Shown piece by piece: positions 59,360 through 64,000 of a stretch of 64,000 bases of DNA. The notes under the pieces were generated by a model. The model was not told the DNA's origin. It ran no database searches and was given only the letters and a program-made list of their open reading frames with translations. This DNA comes from Solanum dulcamara (taxonomy: Eukaryota; Streptophyta; Magnoliopsida; Solanales; Solanaceae): contig NC_077242.1 of the NCBI RefSeq assembly GCF_947179165.1, forward strand, positions 29,414,097-29,478,096. The letters are read 5' to 3'. Made by a program: the position numbers and the translations under genes. The first letter of the stretch is position 1. The number at the start of each line of letters is the position of its first letter.

Positions 59360-59379
59360 AAAGTTTGAGTGTGAGATGG
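59360..59379 (+). other. Degraded polypurine tract of the Athila-like element
   Basis: AAAGTTTGAGTGTGAGATGG just before the 3' LTR. It fits the AGTGTGGGGGA-type tract of the lineage with G-to-A changes. Confidence 0.6.
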
Positions 59380-60724
59380 TATCTTTGGCACATTTATGTG
59401 CCCATGTGCCTTATTTTGCCCATATTTAGTAGTTGTTTTGAGAATATTTTGGAAGCATAATTATGTGTCTAAGATGGAATGAAGAATAAGTATGCACTAA
59501 GGTGTGTGTTTAGTGAATGCAAGATTTTCGAGAAAAGCTAGTGCTCGGAAGAAAACAATGGAAAGCAGTACAAGCTAAACCGGAGGAGAAGCAAGAAAAA
59601 TTAGACAATCTGGATAGGGGCAGGTCCCTGGTGCATTGCTATAGTGATTTCACTACAGAAGATCATTCCTATCACACTGCTGGCATTCCACGCCAGGGCG
59701 TAAACAACTAAAGGTTATTCCTGGCGTACTGCTGGTGCGCCGTGCCAAATGTGAAACTATTGATAATAAACCTTGGTGCGCTTCGTCACTGTAGCCCCAA
59801 AGTTTTTTTCGGGTCCAACTAGAAAAAGAAGGTTATATGAAAACCCTATAAATAGACCACGAGGGAATTTTAGAAAGAGTTCATGCAGGTTTTGAAAGAG
59901 CATAGAGACGAGAACACACGTATATTAGGTTTCCTTCTTCTTCGTCTTTCTTTTGAAGATTAAAGTGTATAAAAAATTGTAATTTGTGTTTTCATTGAAC
60001 ATGAGTAGCTAAGAGCCCTTATTCTGGGGCTGTAGCTACCAAGTTATGATGTAATATAATTTGATGTTTGGTCGATGATGAGTTGTTAATTCTAATTACT
60101 CCTGCATTTTCATTTTTTTATTATTATAATATTTAGCCAGCATTAGAATAGATGTGTTGTCTGCCTTAAATTCGAAAAAAGACAAGGGGATAGAACAAAG
60201 ATTCATGCTAGGGTAACCTAAGGTGATTTGTATATAGAATGCCAGTGACACATACATGTGTACCACATTTGGTTAAGAAATAGAAATATAGCTTAATGCA
60301 TTTTTATTGATTCATGCATATCCACTCTCAATGATGTAATTATCCTATCGATAAAGGTAGGAAATAGAGGTCAAAAGACCATGATTGTATTAGCAACCCT
60401 ATAAATTAGTAACTAAATAAATCATCAGAGACTAAAAGCGGAGAATATTATGCTTGACTTTCTCTTATGCTACAGCCCTAGAATTTGTTGTGATCTGATT
60501 AACCTACGTAACCAGTGCACTATTTTTAATAGTAGTAATCTTTCTTATATCAAAAGTAGTAGTAGACTTATCTCAATCTCTTACAATATACATAATTGGT
60601 ATAGTTCATTAAAAAGAAATAAGTAGTCTTATTAAAGTCTCTTTGGGTTTGATATTCGGCTCGACAGAGCCACTCTACTACTTGTGAGACCGCGTACACT
60701 TGCGTGTACATTTTGGATGCAACA
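59380..60724 (+). repeat. 3' LTR of the Athila-like element
   Basis: About 1345 bp, from TATCTTTGGCACA to GGATGCAACA. It pairs with 47317-48687 and has the same TATA box at 59846-59855. Scattered substitutions and small indels separate the two LTRs, so the insertion is not recent. After it the family-2 LTR resumes at 60725. Confidence 0.88.
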
Positions 60725-60809
60725 ATATTCTAAGATATCTTGGTTGGGATCCTTCATAATCCTAATCACCGTGTCATGGCTCGGCCCTAGTTTAGGTCAT
60801 GACAAGCTT

Positions 60810-61462
60810 GCATCCCTTACTTTTGCAAGGTATTAAACATCTCTGGCAATAAGAGCAGTTTGTGGTATCATCACGAGACTCATAGTGATAGTTGTCAGTT
60901 TGATAAACTCCTCAAAGAGTAAATAATATTTTTCTATTGAGATTCATTCGCTCACTTATATTTTGTAAAGTATTGACTTATTTTCATATTTGGATGGTTT
61001 ATTCGAGTTGAGTTACTTCAGTGTTTATTAAAGTTTGGTAATCAGCGAGTATATTTCCTTTCAACTATTTTACATATCGTTCATTCAATATACTGATGTC
61101 TTTCAATTTTGCATCATAAACTCATGCTAAAAATCCTCAACAGATGCATCACTGAAGATCCCAATCATTCAACTTTTGGTGAGATCTCCTTGCCTTTGGA
61201 GGAACTCTTTTTCAGTTGCACTGAGTCTTTTGTTTATTAGTTCTTTTGAGGTAGTCATGAGCCTGTCTTAGTACCTACCTTATGAGTTTTAGAGGCTTTA
61301 TAGACAAAGATAGAGTTGAGTTAGTTAAACCTTTCAGAATCTATTTTTAAATAGCATTTCATTATACTCTTTGAGATATATTTTTGAGATACATAAGTTT
61401 ACTCGTAATGTATTTTAAATGCTCACCCTTATGAATCTAATCCGTTTGAGTTAAGGCTAGGT
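60810..61462 (+). repeat. Probable continuation of family-3 LTR of Z
   Basis: Follows the AGCTT target duplication of the solo family-2 LTR, so it is contiguous with 43054 in the ancestral sequence. AT-rich and noncoding; no gene seen. The next element starts at 61463. That this is LTR, and not unique host DNA, is an inference from context. Confidence 0.5.
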
Positions 61463-63500
61463 TGTAAGATCCCATATGGTTTAAAGGTTGGAATGTGTCA
61501 TATTAGGGTAAATTAGGGGAAAATAGCTTTGAAGGATCTTTTTGTCTCGAACTCGATGACTTCTAATTATATATATAAGTTATGGTCAATTGGTATGTGT
61601 TGGTAGTGTATTAGGTGTATTTTAGGTTCATAAGGAATCTCTAACACCAAGCCAAGTCCAAATATTTCTATCGACTAAGTTTTCGTATAGGTCCATAATA
61701 GGGTCAATTTCAAATGACCGTATCTCCTAACAAATAACATATTCGGTGCTCCATGACTTATCAAATTAAAGATCGTTGAGTCTTCTTTCCAACGCAACAA
61801 ATTTGCCTAATTTCGAGTTTGGAGTAAAATGCTAAGACCATTTTATTATAGACTATCGTTGTAGTAGTTTTGGCTATGGCACGGCGCGCCACTATCGCGC
61901 TTGTAGGTTTCTAAACCTGTTTTTCAGATTTGTTTTGATGAAGGGAATCTTGGGAAATTACCTAAACAAATATATGTGAACTTGGATGTGTTCTGGTGGT
62001 CATTTTTCAGTTTTTTGCCTCTCCAAAACCCTAGATTTTATCCTTCTCTCTTAAATCATCTCCTCCAATTCTTCTCTCAAACTTAAAGGATTCAAGGATC
62101 CTCATTGAAGACCATGAATCAGAATTTCTTAAGGTTTCACTCTAAGGTATGTGTGTTTCATCCATGGGTTTTTCTACCTATGGAGCCCAAATATTTTCTC
62201 AACTTGATATTTCAAATTCTAAATGGTGAATTTTTGTGGCTTTTACACGATGATTCCAAATGCATAGATTATGTTATATTTAAAGTTTATTTACTTATAC
62301 TGATATATATTGACTCTCAATTTCATGAAATGAATGATTTTATTAGGATTCTTATTTGAAGGCTTGACAGGTAGTTTTAAAGTGTATATGGTGGGTTGTT
62401 TTAAGATGTTTCATATGATGCATTTCCATCACCCTCATGCATTTGAAATTATATGAAATGAACCCACCTAGTCTTCTTATGTTCAATTAAAAGTTTTGAC
62501 TCCAAATGAAAGTTTGACGCAAATGCCTATGTTTAAGGGAGTCTTGTGAAATGATTGAATGATGATAAAAGGGCTTTTTAGCCAAAGAAAGTATTCAATG
62601 TGAAAGGGAAATTCTCACATTTTTGAATCAAATAAAATGTTTTAATGAGCTACCCCACAATGATGAATTGATGTCTATTGTTATACAATGATTATTATGA
62701 TATTTAAATGTTATTTCGTGGAATTGACCTAGCAATGAATGTAGCATGTAGATGGGGACTCGACCTAAGCGGTCCTTAAGTAAAGTATCATGTTCCATTA
62801 ACTATACGCCAACATAGGAGCATTTGTAGCTATTTAGGCTAGTGGATCCACAATTAGCCATTAAAGTTAAAGTTAAAAAATATAAAATTTGATGGAGCTC
62901 TACTCGGCAAGTAGTCTCCCCGTGCCAATGTAGGGGCTTATGTTGGATTCCATGTAATAGCTCGCATGGTATTAAATATCGGTTAAGGTCACTTCTCCAC
63001 AAAATCAATGTTTTAACAATTTATATGATGTTTCTCATATATGCATTTATTATGTATATATTTTCTTCATTTTAACATGCTCTCATACTTAGTACATTCA
63101 AAGTACTAACATATTCTTTTGCCTCCATGATAACACCATGCATAAATCAGCATTACTTTATACTCTCCTCCCCATGGTTAGATTGACCGTTGCAGCTACT
63201 ACTAGTGGTCATTTCCTATGATCCGGGAATGATACACCTACCTTTGTATTTATACTCTTGAATTACTTTGCCCCGCCAATTGTTAGATGTAGAGGTATTG
63301 TTGGATATAGTAAATGATGTTATGTTGACCTTGACTCTTTATAATGTCAATTCCCTTAGTCCCAATTATCTCCTTTATGTTTTCAGTTGTTGTTTATCAT
63401 TAGCGAAGAATTGCATAATGAATGAAAAGAGGCTTGGGTAAGGGGCCTTCGGGTGTTTCATTTTCATGTCACGTCTAGACCCTAGGCTTGGGTTGTGAAA
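61463..63500 (+). repeat. 5' LTR (family 5) of a further chromovirus
   Basis: About 2038 bp, starting TGTAAGATCCC and ending GGGTTGTGAAA, followed by a primer site and gag. It shares with families 1 and 2 the TAGTGGATCCACAATTAGCC block (about 62840) and TTGGATTCCATGTAATAGC (about 62943), and has a perfect TTAGTAC/GTACTAA hairpin (63089-63109). The ORF at 62105-62359 has no known domain and I do not call it a gene. Confidence 0.8.
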
Positions 63501-63502
63501 AA

Positions 63503-63518
63503 CATGATATCAGAGCAT
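63503..63518 (+). other. Primer-binding site of the family-5 element
   Basis: CATGATATCAGAGCAT right after the LTR, an initiator tRNA-Met site with two or three changes. Confidence 0.78.
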
Positions 63519-63715
63519 GAGATTTTGAAATGGTCCTCAGAGTCTAACATACTGCATCAAATAGAGTCTTGTTTATGGTTTTTAAGCAAACCACAACTAT
63601 GAATAGGAAACTATAGGACATTTAGGAAAATTTTTCACTTCTTCCAAATTCATGTCGTGCCTTAGAGTTTCCAAAGTTTTCTCTAACTAACGAGCCATTT
63701 TGTGTTCTCTAGATA

Positions 63716-64000
63716 ATGCCTCGTGGAAGAGCACCTCGAAGAGCAAGGGTTGACGACAAGGACCAAGCTCCTCCATTTTTGGATATCCCACATTATAAGA
63801 AAGGGCTAACTCATGCCGAGTTTCTTAATATCATTACGTTGTTGGATCATGCCGTAGCCAACCAAGGGCTTCAAAGTTTTCCTTCTCCCCAAATACAAAA
63901 TCTGGCCTCTAAGATTCGGGATTTCTAAAGGATGAATCCTCCCGATTTCAATAGTTCTAAACTAGATGAGGACCCTATGGTTATTGATGAGGTGCACCAT
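63716..64000 (+). pseudogene. gag N-terminus of the family-5 element, runs off the window
   Basis: An ATG at 63716 opens MPRGRAPRRARVDDKDQAPP, continues THAEFLNIITLLDHAVANQG and ASKIRDF, then a TAA at 63926-63928. RMNPPDFNSSKLDEDPMVID follows in the same frame to the edge. The RMNPP.F..SK.DEDP motif is the same as in the gag of V, W and Y. The single stop makes it a probable pseudogene, but most of the element lies outside. Confidence 0.82.

Larger units (their letters stand above)
47317..60724 (+). mobile_element. Athila-like Ty3/gypsy element inserted in solo family-2 LTR
   Basis: 13.4 kb with LTRs at 47317-48687 and 59380-60724, a tRNA-Asp primer site, gag, protease, RT, RNase H, integrase, a long 3' region with an extra ORF, and a degraded polypurine tract. 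Peptides resemble the non-chromodomain Athila lineage (PFGKTAKLRSEI, NPNWR, SGYNQIPI, the GGGAGGCAACCCA motif after pol). The flanking 5-mers GTACG and ATATT sit at the matching place of the family-2 LTR (GTATT in the copy at 14211) but are diverged. Exact termini are uncertain by a few bases. An LTR-like insertion splits the RT. Confidence 0.88.
43060..60804 (+). mobile_element. Solo LTR (family 2) in family-3 LTR, carrying two further insertions
   Basis: Three pieces (43060-43800, 45910-47316, 60725-60804; about 2.2 kb together) align in order with the 5' LTR of Y. Start TGTAAGACCCC, end GGTCATGACA. The flanks AGTTT (43055-43059) and AGCTT (60805-60809) make a TSD with one transition. Inserted in it are a solo family-1 LTR and an Athila-like element. 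Its own pieces hold no genes. The hairpin at 46959-46979 matches 13845-13865. Confidence 0.88.

Noticed and set aside
1..64000. Integrated pararetrovirus
   Set aside because: Domain order includes integrase, LTRs and TSDs are present, and no movement or coat protein domain is seen, so these are LTR retrotransposons.

Overview
The window is plant nuclear DNA that consists wholly, as far as I can see, of nested and decayed LTR retrotransposons. The evidence is gag-protease-RT-RNaseH-integrase order, integrases ending in a chromodomain-like tail, primer-binding sites matching plant initiator tRNA-Met or tRNA-Asp, long LTRs that begin TG and end CA, and 5-bp target-site duplications (TSDs). No host gene, rRNA gene, complete tRNA gene or CRISPR array was found. 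The LTR and pol sequences look like those of Solanaceae (tomato, potato, pepper type), but that is recognition from memory and the species is not resolved. The setting looks like gene-poor pericentromeric heterochromatin.

I name the elements by letter. W (1-6855, +) is a Tekay/Del-type chromovirus of LTR family 1, cut by the left window edge and truncated at its 3' LTR. Z (+) is the outermost host: RNaseH/integrase at 6856-7464, integrase/chromodomain at 10922-12086, 3' end at 40983-41157, and an LTR (family 3) from 41158. Z holds a solo LTR of family 4 (7470-10916, -) and element Y (12087-40977, +, LTR family 2). Y holds element X in its integrase (17024-40700, -, LTR family 1). X holds a solo family-1 LTR in its integrase (19932-31389) and a solo family-4 LTR in its gag (35006-38199). 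The solo family-1 LTR holds V (20424-29627, -), the best preserved element, with two 2104-bp LTRs and a perfect TGTAC duplication. This makes five levels: Z > Y > X > solo LTR > V.

Right of 41158, the family-3 LTR is split by a solo family-2 LTR (43060-60804). That solo LTR contains a solo family-1 LTR (43801-45904, perfect ACCAA duplication) and a 13.4-kb Athila-like element (47317-60724) with a tRNA-Asp primer site, degenerate gag-pol, an extra 3' ORF, and an LTR-like insertion in its RT. At the right edge another chromovirus (LTR family 5, from 61463) starts and runs out of the window with its gag.

Every coding region carries stops, frameshifts or deletions, so all are pseudogenes. V keeps the most catalytic residues. 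The observations most worth checking are: the V LTR pair is mosaic (ends about 8-15% different, middle about 2%); a stem-loop with arms TTAGTAC/GTACTAA is shared by three LTR families with unrelated loops; family-1 LTRs carry one or two GC-rich palindromes; family-4 LTRs carry a 40-41-bp minisatellite; and a tRNA-Asp-like 5' half lies near 42724. I did not find a convincing new gene system.
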